64,000 bases of DNA, taken from NCBI GenBank assembly GCA_963556195.1, contig OY744532.1:107656583-107720582 (forward strand), given 5' to 3'. Below are positions 19,756 to 31,075 of this stretch, in pieces. Numbering within the stretch: position 1 is the stretch's first letter; every line of letters starts with the position of its first letter. The translations under genes and the position numbers were made by a program. The stretch is from Sepiola atlantica. Its lineage: Eukaryota; Mollusca; Cephalopoda; Sepiida; Sepiolidae. Below the pieces are notes generated by a model that saw nothing but the letters and a program-made list of their open reading frames with translations, had not been told where the DNA came from and ran no database searches.

Positions 19756-20335
19756 TATATAAAGTTAGGTATTGCATGTACAAGATTAACTCCCAAACTA
19801 ATTCACCGATCATTATGAATTTTGGAACACAGCTGCTAGGTGTAAGGGGTCGTAATGTGAGCTATATTTAGAATTAATTTAGTTTTATGCAGAAGGGACG
19901 AAAAAGGGGGTGGAAACCTTTCATGAATATTGAAATACCTCAGATTTTTGTGAAATCTTTACCATCAATAAATAAATATTCCTCAAATTTCAATTTCTTT
20001 GGAGTATTTTAAAGTGTTTTTTAAGGGGAATAATATGGGCACAATCCCCCCTTTGAAATTTTAAATATTTCAGGTTTGCATTAAATTTGATCCGTAGTCA
20101 TTAGACACCAATTAAGCAAGATTCGCTGAATTTCAAGACTTAAATTTGAGACATTTTTTAGAATCAAAATCATGTAATGGATTTTGATCAAAATTGGAAT
20201 AAGTTTTCTAGACATAAGGTTTAGTATCATTATATCTTGATTTTAATCTTCGTAAGGGCACATAAAAGTGGTGCAAAATTGTTCTGTTCGTGGAATCAAT
20301 TTTACCTGTCCTGGGACGGGTATTCTTTTTGTTGA
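19756..20335 (-). repeat. Dispersed repeat family A, inverted, near full-length
   Basis: Reads the family in reverse and ends with the palindromic cctgtcctgggacgggta at about 20303-20322. It starts beside a TA run that abuts the fold-back repeat. Confidence 0.88.
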
Positions 20336-20734
20336 TAATATAATACAACCAATAGCTAATCACCAACGTGTGATGGAATGCAGCCATTTACATAGCTGAG
20401 CTAAAAAATCGCCCGATCATCGTCCGATTTTAATCATTTGACCAAGTTCGCGGTATCCAGTTAATCCCCAAACATCAGATTGCAATTTAAACAAAGAAGG
20501 AAAAGAAAACAACGACCCCTTTGTTTAGCGTATCCCCTTTTTTATCGGCAAGAACACTTCTTTTACTGTTGGGATCAAATTAAATTATTATAGGATTAGG
20601 GGTCCTTTAGGCCGATTAAACAGCTCACAATATCCGTTTTTTTTTCTTCTTAGGGTAAACTTGACTTGGTGACATGATTCAATAAATACGCCGCCCCCTT
20701 TTTCAACAAAATAAGTCACGTGAGATAGGGGGGG
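20336..20734. other. Spacer, nothing recognised
   Basis: Mixed-composition DNA with no frame or repeat that I can place. Confidence 0.5.
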
Positions 20735-21120
20735 ATGGCGTGATTACTCTATTCGGGTGGCACTTTTACCCCCCGGCACACCCCGGCACCCCCCGGCACA
20801 CCCCGGCACCCCCGGCACACCCCCGCCGCCAGCATTTTGGCTCACGTGACACAATCGCCGTCATTTATAAACAGAATAGTCTTCATTATGAACAGTTAGC
20901 ATATATCCCCCCCCCCCAATACACATTTTTTGTTGTTTATTATTTTGTTACCTTACGAAATAGAACGAAGGTTGATGGATTTTCCCTTCTGAGTATATCC
21001 CCACTGAAAAAATAAATGTTTCAAATTCTTTAAACTCAGTGCTCTGAAAGTAATTGAACCAATTTTCAATTAAAAATTTTTTTAATACTGCACTTTGTTC
21101 CAAGCGAAGAAGCTAAGAAA
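20735..21120 (+). repeat. pLTR-like repeat of the Penelope locus, left copy 1
   Basis: It contains a CCCCGGCACACCCCGGCAC-type minisatellite, then ccgccagcattttggctcac, cttacgaaatagaacgaagg, gtatatccccactgaaaaaa and ctttgttccaagcgaagaag. A second direct copy follows at 21150-21465, and an inverted copy lies at 26200-26545. Penelope-like elements typically carry such direct and inverted terminal copies. Confidence 0.8.
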
Positions 21121-21149
21121 TATTGTTTAGACCTTTCATATTTGTGCCG

Positions 21150-21465
21150 GGGGGTAAAAGTGTAAATCGATTCTCAGCAAACCGCCGCCACAAACAAGCG
21201 CCCTCGCTGCCGCCAGCATTTTGTGCTCACGAGTGACACAATCGCCGTCAATTATAAACAGAATAGTCTTCGTAATGAACACTTAGCATATACCCCCCCC
21301 CAATACACATTTTTTGTTGTTTATTATTTTGTTACCTTACGAGGATTGAACGAAGGTTGATGGATTTTCCCTTCTGAGTATATCCCCACTGAAAAAATAA
21401 ATGTTTCAAATTCTTTAAACTCAGTGCTCTGAAAGTAATTGAACCAATTTTCAATTAATATATAT
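21150..21465 (+). repeat. pLTR-like repeat of the Penelope locus, left copy 2
   Basis: About 300 bp nearly identical to 20765-21060 from ccgccagcattttg to ccaattttcaatta. It runs straight into the TA/GTAA array at 21466. Confidence 0.85.
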
Positions 21466-21635
21466 ATATATATAGTAATATATATATATATATATATAGT
21501 AATATATATATATATATATATATAGTAATATATATATATATATATAGTAATATATATATATATATATATAGTAATATATATATATATATATAGTAATATA
21601 TATATATATATATAGTAATATATATATATATATAG

Positions 21636-21695
<60 letters not shown>

Positions 21696-21762
21696 ATATA
21701 TATATATATATATATATAGTAATATATATATATATATATATAGTAATATATATATATATATG
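21466..21762. repeat. TA array punctuated by GTAA (forward orientation)
   Basis: TA runs of 10-45 bp are separated by single agtaat steps, about 12 times. Long frames on the other strand here translate only to Y/I/T repeats and are not genes. Confidence 0.95.
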
Positions 21763-21839
21763 GGAAAAAAGAAACAATGTTTCAGACAATATGTAAAAGT
21801 AAAAATGGAATAAAGAATAAGCAATTCAACAACTAACAA

Positions 21840-22450
21840 AATAACTCAAAAACTGATCTTGTAAAGTTCCACCGAGATATTTCGGTCGTGGATACGACCA
21901 TTTTCGATCAGTTAATAAACTTTATTTCAAAACGGAAAAGTTTTCAAATTCATACAGAGAATGCGATTGGAAGAAATTGTCACGTGCAGAGAACAACAAA
22001 ACGGGGAGAAAAAAGGAATGCGAGGAATGTTATAAAAAGAGAAAGAAAAAGAAGAAGAAGAAGAAGAAGAAGAAGAAGAAGAAGAAGAAGAAGAAGAAGA
22101 AGAAGAAGAAGAAGAAGAAGAAAGAGATACCAATCAACCGGAAAGTTGGGAACGTCAGTTGAAGAAGACGAAACGAAGAAGAAGAGAAAGCGAGAGAAAA
22201 CGTGGGGAAGGGTAAATCGACATGTTTTTGTCGAAACCTATTAAAGAATAAAAAATAAAAAATAAAAATAAAAAGAGAGAGAGAAAAAATCAGTGCTTAG
22301 ATATCGCCTGCTGATTGAATTCGGGTTGAGAACGTCGGAAGTCTACAGGATTAGTAGTAATTGGAGTAGTTATCGTCGAGGGACGAAACAAGGGAAGAGG
22401 AGGAGGCAGGGGAGGGGAAAGGGGGGAAGAAGGGAGACAAGGGTTAAAAG
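21840..22450 (-). other. Penelope element 3' untranslated region with hairpins and (AAG)n
   Basis: The segment between the end of the element's ORF and the TA array. Two short perfect hairpins (ccgagatatttcgg and ggtcgtggatacgacc) sit at about 21875-21902. An AAG run spans 22040-22121. The long Arg/Ser frames over it are simple-sequence artefacts. Placement as 3' UTR is inferred from position and strand. Confidence 0.55.
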
Positions 22451-24686
22451 TTAGCCAGAGTCGTATTCATTTAGATTCATCTCGTATAAAATCGATCTAG
22501 CCGTAGGAAAATAAATATTATAGAAGCCTTGTCTTTGGGCAATGGTGTTTTTATGACATAGGATCAGACAGGATTCTGTGAGACGTCGAAGTTTGGTGTC
22601 ATGAATATTTTTGATAGGGATTGCCTTATGGGTATTGAAGTGGTGGCCGGAAGAAATCATATGAGTGCATAGTGCATTTGAGGTGTCGCCGTTTTTTATG
22701 GCACGATTATGTTCATATATTCGTTTCTTCAACGGACGTTGTGTCTCGCCGAAATATATTTTTCCACAGTCGGCGCAGGGAATAGTATAAATACCAGCTG
22801 TAGTGGGTGATGAAAGGACTTTACTTTTGTTTTTATGCATTTGTAAAATATTTTTGATGGTGAGTGAGGTAGCTTGGATAATTCTAAAACTATGTTGTGA
22901 GAGCGAAGAAAAGAGATGTGTGTTACGAGAGTTAGTGGGAAGGAAAACATTCCTTAATATGGATTGTGTTGTATTAGGAGATGTATTAGTATTTTTTATC
23001 TTTTTTAGATGTATTTGAGATGCTTTCTTTTTAGCGGAAAGAATGACGTGTTTGGGATATTTTAAAGTGGTTAGAGAGGATTCTATTTTATTATATTCCT
23101 GAGAGAGATGTTCAGGGCTGCAAATACGCAGAGCCCTGAGATAAAAACCGATTATCATGCTATTTTTTATATAGTTATTATGATGTGAATAATAATGTAA
23201 GTAATCATTTTTGTTGGTTGGTTTGCGATGGACTTGAAATGAAAGGCTGTTATTGTTTTTGAGGATGAGAATGTCAAGGAAAGCTAAAGAATTGTTTTGT
23301 TCACTTTCGAAAGTGAACTTAATGGAAGGTTCGACTTTGTTGAGAGCTTGTGCTAATGTTTCTATTTTATGACTATCAGGTAGAAAGATTAAAATATCGT
23401 CAATATATCTGAAATAGGTAGCATTTTTAGGGATACGGTAAGAAAAAGGACCGATTTCGAGGAATTCTAAAAACAGACACGCTAATACGGGACTAAGGGG
23501 GTTCCCCATAGGTAAGCCGAATTTCTGTCTATAATAGTCATTGTTGTATTTAAAGAAAGTAAGAGAAGTTATGTTCCTAATGATATCTATGATGCTTTTG
23601 ATTGGGAGAGAACAAGAGAAATTTATTTTGTTTAAGTGTTTGGAAAGTAGGTTGATGCATTTTTTTACGGGTATATTTGTGTATAAGGAAGTAATATCAA
23701 GGCTGTGCATAGTATGATTATGTAAAGTAATATCTTGTAATTTTTTGAGGAGATGACCTGAATTCGTTATGTGTGCGTTACTGATAGTGCCTAGTAGTGG
23801 TGATAGAATTTTTGCCAATGATTTAGCGATATTGTGGGAGACACTTCCAATACTGGAAATGATAGGACGTAGGGGCATATTATGTTTGTGGGTTTTAGGA
23901 AGACCGTAAAGTGTTGGTATGGTAGAGTGGAATGAAATAAGGGAAGTCCATTCTTTGGCTTGATTAGTAGAGATTTTGAAGAATTTGATAAATGTTTCAT
24001 TGTTTTTGTTGATGGTTTTGAGGTCGGTGGATTCGTATGTTGACCTATCATTGAGTATATCCATGATTTTGTCGTGGTAATCACTTCTATTGAGGATAAC
24101 AACGCCACCTGTTTTATCAGCTGGGGATATAACGATGTTTGGTATGGCGGCTAAATTACGTAGTGCTGTGATGTATCTTTTGGGAAGGGTTCTTTCCTGA
24201 GGTGTGGTAGAGGCAGCGAAAGAGATACCTTGTAGAAATCCTTTGGTTAGGTCATTATCGGAATTTCTATAGTTGAGGAGTGTGCTTTGTGTAATATAGT
24301 TGTTTTGAATCCCGGTAGCGAATTTGAGACCGAAACTGAGTGCTTCAAACTCAGTAGAAGATAAATGGATGTTGATGTGGTTTTGTACCATATCGGGTCG
24401 GCCTAGATGTTTCCATTCGCTGTGAGTTATAAGGTTCTGTAATTTGCGGTCAAGTTTAGTTAAATGTTTTTTATTAGAATTTTCGACTGATTTTGTGAGG
24501 ATGTTTGAAGTTGTGTTGGTGAAAAGTTTGTCTTGTTGAAGCGATTTAAGAAGCGAATCGGCCTCCAGTGTGAGAGCAAAAGATTGTTGTTTAAGTAAAA
24601 AGGAAGATGATGATAAGAAGTTCTCCAAGTAATCCGGAAAGATGTGGTGGGAAGGTTGTAAAGGTTTAGCGATAGATTTAGGGATA
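22451..24686 (-). CDS. Penelope-like element reverse transcriptase with GIY-YIG endonuclease
   Basis: An uninterrupted minus-strand frame of about 745 codons, stop TAA at 22451-22453. Reverse-transcriptase blocks appear in the expected order: [39 protein letters not shown] with the first catalytic Asp (about 23680-23710), [13 protein letters not shown] (about 23500), and the catalytic YIDD box (23397-23408). [12 protein letters not shown] segment follows. The C-terminus has a GIY-YIG nuclease: GIYTIPC (22783-22800), a C-x2-C pair (CADC), then YFGET with downstream R and H residues (22747 leftward). RT plus C-terminal GIY-YIG defines Penelope-like retroelements, whose nuclease nicks target DNA to prime cDNA synthesis. 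No ATG lies between the TA array and a Met about 100 codons in, and the open frame runs on into the TA array as a Y/I/T repeat. The true start is therefore lost, or lies upstream across the array. Core motifs look intact, so this copy is either young or was recently active. Confidence 0.92.
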
Positions 24687-24699
24687 TATATATATATAG

Positions 24700-24733
<34 letters not shown>

Positions 24734-25215
24734 ATATATATATATATATATATATATAGTAATATATATATATATATATATAGTAATATATATATATATA
24801 TATATATAGTAATATATATATATATATAGTAATATATATATATATATAGTAATATATATATATATAGTAATATATATATATATATAGTAATATATATATA
24901 TATAGTAATATATATATATATATATATAGTAATATATAAATATATATATATATATATAGTAATATATATATATATAGTAATATATATATATATATATAGT
25001 AATATATATATATATATAGTAATATATATATATATATAGTAATATATATATATATATAGTAATATATATATATATATAGTAATATATATACATATATATA
25101 GTAATATATATATATATATATAGTAATATATATATATAGTAATATATATATATATTGTAATATATATATATATAGTAATATATATATATATATATAGTAA
25201 TATATATATATATAT
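24687..25215. repeat. TA array punctuated by GTAA (forward orientation)
   Basis: More than 25 short TA runs separated by agtaat. It directly follows the 5' side of the Penelope ORF. Confidence 0.95.
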
Positions 25216-25852
25216 ATTACTATATATATATATAGTAATATATATATATTACTATATATATATATATATATTACTATATATATATATATATTACTATATA
25301 TATATATATATATATTACTATTTATATATATATATATATATATTACTATTTATATATATATATATTACTATATATATATATATACTATATATATATATTA
25401 CTATATATATTACTATATATATATATATTAATATATATATATATATATTAATATATATTACTATATATATATATATACATTACTATATATATATATATAC
25501 ATTACTATATATATATATATATATATATATTACTATATATATATATATATATATTACTATATATATATATTACTATATATATATATATATATATATATTA
25601 CTATATATATATATTACTATATATATATATATATATATTACTATATATATATATATATTACTATATATATATATATATATATTACTATATATATATATAT
25701 TACTATATATATATATATATATATATATTACTATATATATATATATATTACTATATATATATATATATTACTATATATATATATATATTACTATATATAT
25801 ATATATATATATTACTATATATATATATATATATTACTATATATATATATAT

Positions 25853-25886
<34 letters not shown>

Positions 25887-25977
25887 CTATATATATATAT
25901 ATATATATTACTATATATATATATATATATATATTACTATATATATATATATATATATATATATTACTATATATATT
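25216..25977. repeat. TA array punctuated by TTAC (reverse orientation)
   Basis: The same array structure, but the punctuation is now attact, the inverse complement of agtaat. The switch happens between about 25205 and 25250, where both forms alternate briefly. Confidence 0.95.
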
Positions 25978-26059
25978 GAAATATGACTTTGCACCTGGAA
26001 TTGTCGCTTTCAATTTGGTTAAGAATAGAATGTAGAAAGTCTAAGAACGAAGTTGAGAC

Positions 26060-26064
26060 ATATA

Positions 26065-26104
<40 letters not shown>
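26060..26104. repeat. (TA)n microsatellite
   Basis: TA run inside the segment between the array and the inverted pLTR copy. Confidence 0.95.
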
Positions 26105-26108
<4 letters not shown>

Positions 26109-26199
26109 TGCAGGTTATTTCGAACGACGATGTTTACCGCGTTCGTGCAAATTGAATTTGCGTTTGTTTTATCTAAAACGTTCGTAAAACAAATATGAA

Positions 26200-26545
26200 A
26201 TTTCTTAGCTTCTTCGCTTGGAACAAAGTGCAGTATTAACATTTTTTTTAATTGAAAATTGGTTCAATTACTTTCAGAGCACTGAGTTTAAAGAATTTGA
26301 AACATTTATTTTTTCAGTGGGGATATACTCAGAAGGGAAAATCCATCAACCTTCGTTCAATCCTCGTAAGGTAACAAAATAATAAACAACAAAAAATGTG
26401 TATGGGGGGGGGGATATATGCTAACTGTTCATAATGAAGACTATTCTGTTTATAAATGACGCCGATTGTGTCACGTGAGCCAAAATGCTGGCGGCGGGGG
26501 TGTGCCGGGGGGTGCCGGGGTGTGCCGGGGGGTAAAAGTGCTGCC
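26200..26545 (-). repeat. pLTR-like repeat of the Penelope locus, inverted right copy
   Basis: Inverse complement of 20763-21120, including the cttcgcttggaacaaagtgc end, the G run for the C run, and the GGGGTGTGCCGGGG minisatellite. With the left copies it makes the locus a ~5.8-kb inverted repeat. Confidence 0.88.
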
Positions 26546-26769
26546 GCTCTATTCTCTTTCGTAAAACTGGATTCAAATCTTCTTAGTCATTGCAACCAGA
26601 AAAAAAGGTACCATCAAATATGATTTACGTCAAGATAATGATCATAATCATATATTGATAGCTTTTTCATATCTCAGTTTATATCAAGTTAGCTATGTTT
26701 ATATATGTTTATATATGTTCATATCTGTTTATATATGTTCATATATGTTTATATATGTTTATATATATG

Positions 26770-27121
26770 TATGTACAGGATTCACTCTAAACTAATCAGA
26801 CGATCATTATGAATTCTGGAACACAGCTGCTAGGCGTAAGGGTTGGTAATGTGAGCTATATTTAGTTTAATTTAGTTTAATGCAAAGAGGGTCAAAAGGG
26901 GGGTGGAAACCTTTTGTGAAAATTCATATACCTTTGATTTTTGTATAACTTTAACAATAATTATTAGACATCAATTAATGAATATTTCCCAAATTCCAGT
27001 TTGTTTGGATCATTTAAAAAAGATTTTAGCGGTTATGATATGGGCATAGCCTTCCATTTGAAAATTCAAATATTTCAGATTTGCATTAAATTTATCATTA
27101 GACACAAATTAAGCAAGATTC
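26770..27121 (-). repeat. Dispersed repeat family A, inverted, truncated
   Basis: Starts at caggattcactctaaactaatc and ends abruptly at ttaagcaagattccct, losing the palindromic end. Tandem tatatgttYatat repeats precede it at 26695-26765. Confidence 0.85.
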
Positions 27122-27125
27122 CCTC

Positions 27126-27282
27126 GAAAATATGTCAGAGCTGCTGAACCATCTTCATGCTCACAACTGGCAATATTGAAGATGTTAGCTATTTTTTCAC
27201 GACTAATCTGTTTTTCGTAATCCTCATAAGTCAAAGTTGTCCTCTTTTGAAATGAAACCATTCGGCTTACTCTTTTCTGTTC
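27126..27282 (-). CDS. Possible orphan coding exon (unknown)
   Basis: The minus strand has about 50 open codons of coding-like composition: VSFQKRTTLTYEDYEKQI, then SREKIANIF..CEHEDGSAALTYFRG. The frame ends where family A begins, so an exon or transposon gene may have been cut by that insertion. I do not recognise the family, and no clear splice sites decide its ends. Confidence 0.25.
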
Positions 27283-27865
27283 ACTTCATCATTAAAATAT
27301 CCACTTTTCTGGTTTATTAAGTGTTCAAGAAGAATTTTTATTTGTTTTCTGATTTTGAGGATTTATTTTTAGTTTTTGAAGTGATCTCGGTGATTGTAAA
27401 TTTAAATATGTGAATGTGACTTAAGAAACAAATATATGAGAAAAAATTTGAATAAGAAAACTTAGGATGATCAAGAATTAATTATTTATTTACTTTTTAC
27501 AATTTAAAGAAGAGGATTTACTAATTAATTTGAACATTCATGTTGGAGCTTGATACGACAACGTCTTCCTAAAATGTCCGTCTCTGTTGGAAACCTCAAG
27601 GGAAGTTACTCTGAAATTCAACGCAAAGGAAGTAACTCTGACTCTCTTAAGTATGTCTATTTTGAATGTCAATTTATTTTTTAATTTTATTTTGCAAATA
27701 TTCCAAATAATTTATTAATGATGAGTGTTTTTCAGCAACTTAAAAAAAACCTTAACCCTATTAATAACCCTAAGGCCAGATGGCAACAATCTCCCAAACT
27801 TTTTCGGCCCGTTCGTTTTTTTTTTTGGGGGGGGGGGGGGCACCCAGACTTAATTCTGAAAGTTT
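27283..27865. other. AT-rich spacer, nothing firm
   Basis: A short frame around 27573-27680 (MSVSVGNLKGSYSEIQRKGS) has balanced composition but no recognisable domain. A G run lies at 27827-27840. Confidence 0.35.
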
Positions 27866-27867
27866 AA

Positions 27868-28175
27868 ATTCGAATAACCAACGTCCCATATTCGCATTTC
27901 AATAAATGAAAATGTAATTTGGGACGCTGAAAACGTAAAAAAAAAAAAACAGAAGTTTAACATACACAAGCTGGCGTGTGCACTTTTTTCAGCGTCCCAA
28001 ATTACATTATTATCTATTGAAATGCGATTTGGGACGCTGAAAACGTACACAACAGAGGTTTAATTTACACAAACCAGTTTGCGTATATTAAACCTTTGTT
28101 GTGTACGTTTTCAGCGTCCCAAATCGCATTTCAATAGATGATAATGTAATTTGGGACGCTGAAAATGTATACAAA
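27868..28175. repeat. Alternating inverted repeats (fwd-rev-fwd-rev)
   Basis: The element aatttgggacgctgaaaacgt and its inverse alternate five or six times within 300 bp, with arms extending to gcatttcaatagatgataatg. Adjacent pairs can fold as consecutive hairpins. Confidence 0.9.
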
Positions 28176-28529
28176 ATAAGTTTATATATAGCTAGTTGTG
28201 AAAAGAAAAAAAAAAACGTAATTTTATATTAAAATTTTGTCTTAGTCATGAGTTCGTAAAGGAAAGAAAGATCCGATATACGTTAATTAAACTATAAACA
28301 TTACCTGTGGTGCTGTTTTGTTATTTGGGCCAAACTGCAATATTAAAAACAAAAAAATAAATAAAACCCAAAAGCAAAAAAAGAAAGAAACGCGAGTCTT
28401 ACGCTGTTTTGTCATTGTTTTCTTTGCGGGAGGGGGGGGGGGGGTTGAAAGTCAAATTTACTTATTAAGTTAAAAAAATCATACAAAGAACTGAAGAAAC
28501 CGCACCAAGAGTCACCAATAAGATGTGCG
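28176..28529. other. AT-rich spacer with G run
   Basis: G run at 28430-28444; otherwise nothing recognised. Confidence 0.5.
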
Positions 28530-29606
28530 TGTAACCCTAAACCTACCCCTAACCCCAACCTACCCCTAACCCTACCCCTAACCCTAAACCTACCCCTAAC
28601 CCCAACCTACCCCTAACCCTACCCCTAACCCTAAACCTACCCCTAACCCCTAACCCTAAACCTACCCCTAACCCCAACCTACCCCTAACCCTACCCCTAA
28701 CCCTAAACCTACCCCTAACCCCTAACCCTAAACCTACCCCTAACCCTAAACCTACCCCTAACCCCTAACCCTAAACCTAACCCTAACCCTAACCCCTAAC
28801 CCTAAACCTACCCCTAACCCTAAACCTACCCCAACCCTAACCTACCCCTAACCCTAACCTACCCCTAACCCTAAACCTAACCCTAAACCTACCCCTAACC
28901 CTACCCCTAACCCTAACCTAACCCTAACCCTAAACCTAACCCTAAACCTACCCCTAACCCTACCCCTAACCCTAACCTACCCCTAACCCTAACCCTAACC
29001 CTAACCTACCCCTAACCCTAAACCTAACCCTAAACCTACCCCTAACCCTACCCCTAACCCTAACCTAACCCTAACCCTAAACCTAACCCTAAACCTACCC
29101 CTAACCCTAAACCTAACCCTAAACCTACCCCTAACCCTACCCCTAACCCTAACCTAACCCTAACCCTAACCCTAACCCTAACCTACCCCTAACCCTAAAC
29201 CTAACCCTAAACCTACCCCTAACCCTACCCCTAACCCTAACCTAACCCTAACCCTAAACCTAACCCTAAACCTACCCCTAACCCTACCCCTAACCCTAAC
29301 CTACCCCTAACCCTAACCCTAACCCTAACCTACCCCTAACCCTAAACCTAACCCTAACCTACCCCTAACCCTAACCTACCCCTAACCCTAACCCTAACCC
29401 TAACCTACCCCTAACCCTACCCCTAACCCTAACCTACCCCTAACCCTACCCCTAACCCTAACCTACCCCTAACCCTACCCCTAACCCTAACCTACCCCTA
29501 ACCCTACCCCTAACCCTAACCTACCCCTAACCCTAAACCTAACCCTAACCCTAAACCTTCCCCTAACCCTAAACCTAACCCTAACCCTAAATCTACTCCT
29601 AACCTG
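28530..29606. repeat. Interstitial telomere-like CCCTAA array
   Basis: About 1.07 kb of CCCTAA and variants (CCCCTAA, CCTACCCCTAA, CCCTAAA) with higher-order repeats. A block such as cctacccctaaccctacccc recurs many times. It is the C-rich strand of the animal telomere repeat but too degenerate for a functional chromosome end. Confidence 0.93.
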
Positions 29607-29674
29607 TTTTTTCAAGTGAGACAGTTCATATATGAACTTGTGTGTACACGTCTCTAAAAGTGGGGTGACATTGC

Positions 29675-30771
29675 CTATGTATTTTCAAAGTTGGATCTTG
29701 TTAAGGCTTACCACCAAATAGCGGTTAATCCTGCTGATACTGTTACTACTTCTTTCGGTTCTTTTGAATTTTTAACTATGCCATTCGGCTTACGTAATGC
29801 AGCTAGCACTTTTCAACATTTTATGGACGAGGTGGTCCGTGATTTAGATTTTGTATATAACTATATAAACGACATTCTTATAGCTAGCTCTTCACCGGTG
29901 GAACATTTAAAACATCTCTGCATTTTTTTTTAACGTTTGCAGCGTTATCATGCTAGAATTAACCCTGTTAAGTGCACTTTTGGTGCCACAAGTCTTGTTT
30001 ACTTGGGACATGTAATAAAATCGGAAGGTATTTCACCCCTTTCCTGAAAAAGTCAAAGATTGATCGATCTACATCCTCCAATTTTAATACGTCAATTGCG
30101 ACATTTTCTTGGATTATTGAACTATTACAGACGTTTCATTCCACATTGTGCTGACATTTTACTTGATAATTGCCAGCTCAAAGCTTTTCTCGAGGCAAAG
30201 AAAAAGCTTGCATATACATCATTGCTTGCATATACATCCCATACCTGATGCTGAATTTTCTATTGTCGTTGACGATTCCAGTTCAACTGTCGACTTACAA
30301 CAACATCATCAACAACAGATTCAACCGTTGTCATATTTTTCTCGGAGATTGACTCTTACGAAAAATCGTTACAGTACTTTCGGACGTGCACTTTTGGCTA
30401 TTTACTTAGCTATTAAACATTTTCACCACGCATTGGAAGGTCGGCAATTTGCCATTTATACTGATCATCGTCCACTTACGTTCGCACTACGTGCTAAGCC
30501 GGACAAATATTCTCCTCGTGAATCAATACATTTTGACATACGGTATATATCCGGTTCACAGAACACCGCTGTAGACGCATTATCTCGTCTACCCATTTGC
30601 GCTATCTCTTTGCCAGAAGATATCGACCTCCGTCAAATCGCTATGGATCAGCCATCTTTAGAGGATCTGAATCTTTCATCTCCGCAGTTAGTTAATTGCA
30701 AATTTCGGTACATGCCCATACCTCCAGCGGATGAGCAAATCTCGTGCGAGACTTATACAAATTCACCTTGA
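29675..30771 (+). pseudogene. Gypsy-type LTR retrotransposon RT-RNase H, mutated
   Basis: Reverse-transcriptase motifs run DLVKAYHQI, FGSFEF..MPFGLRNA and FQHFMDEV. Then comes the catalytic box, which reads YIND (29862-29873) in place of the usual Y-x-DD, so a metal-binding Asp is lost. After frameshifts near 29932 and 30046 the thumb/connection (FLGLLNYYRRFIPH) appears. RNase H follows: LSYFSRRLT..YSTFGRALLAIY..YTDHRPLT, ending in SGSQNTAVDALSRLP. The domain order is standard for the Gypsy pol gene. The catalytic change and frameshifts show a dead copy. Confidence 0.88.
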
Positions 30772-30834
30772 ACACTCGTCATCAAAGCATCAAGCCAGCT
30801 TTATCTAAAGGCATTTTATGATGGACTAACATTT

Positions 30835-31075
30835 TTATTTGTAATGACTCCGTGAAACCACCACTAACACCACTCCGGTTCGTATCGTGTGTTCAATCGT
30901 AATAAAAAATATTTTATTCTGGACTAAAGAGACTGTGTCAATCGACAGACTTAAGTGAGCATATACAGACAACGACACCCTGGAACCCCATGTTCCACCC
31001 ACCATGACATTGCCTGAATTAACTGATATAGTATCTTCAGATACATTCCGATCATGCCTACACACTCACCTAACC
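30835..31075 (+). pseudogene. Gypsy pol C-terminal tail; integrase core missing
   Basis: One frame contains ETVSIDRLK, a stop, then AYTDNDTLEPHVPP. This is the usual end of Gypsy pol after integrase. Only about 60 bp separate it from the end of the RNase H linker, so the integrase core is deleted. Confidence 0.7.

Noticed and set aside
21324..21839. Long minus-strand frame rich in Tyr/Ile over the TA array
   Set aside because: It is a direct translation of TA repeats with GTAA steps; no real protein content.
21840..21910. Hammerhead in the Penelope 3' region (CTGATCGA..GGTCG..CGACCGAAATATC on the minus strand)
   Set aside because: The core has an inserted base and four extra bases before stem II, and stem I does not pair; only the two hairpins are reported.
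21888..22244. Arg-rich 118-codon frame
   Set aside because: Produced by the (AAG)n run inside the presumed Penelope 3' UTR; other frames give poly-Lys and poly-Ser.
28530..29606. True chromosome end
   Set aside because: Repeats are degenerate and flanked on both sides by ordinary interspersed DNA.
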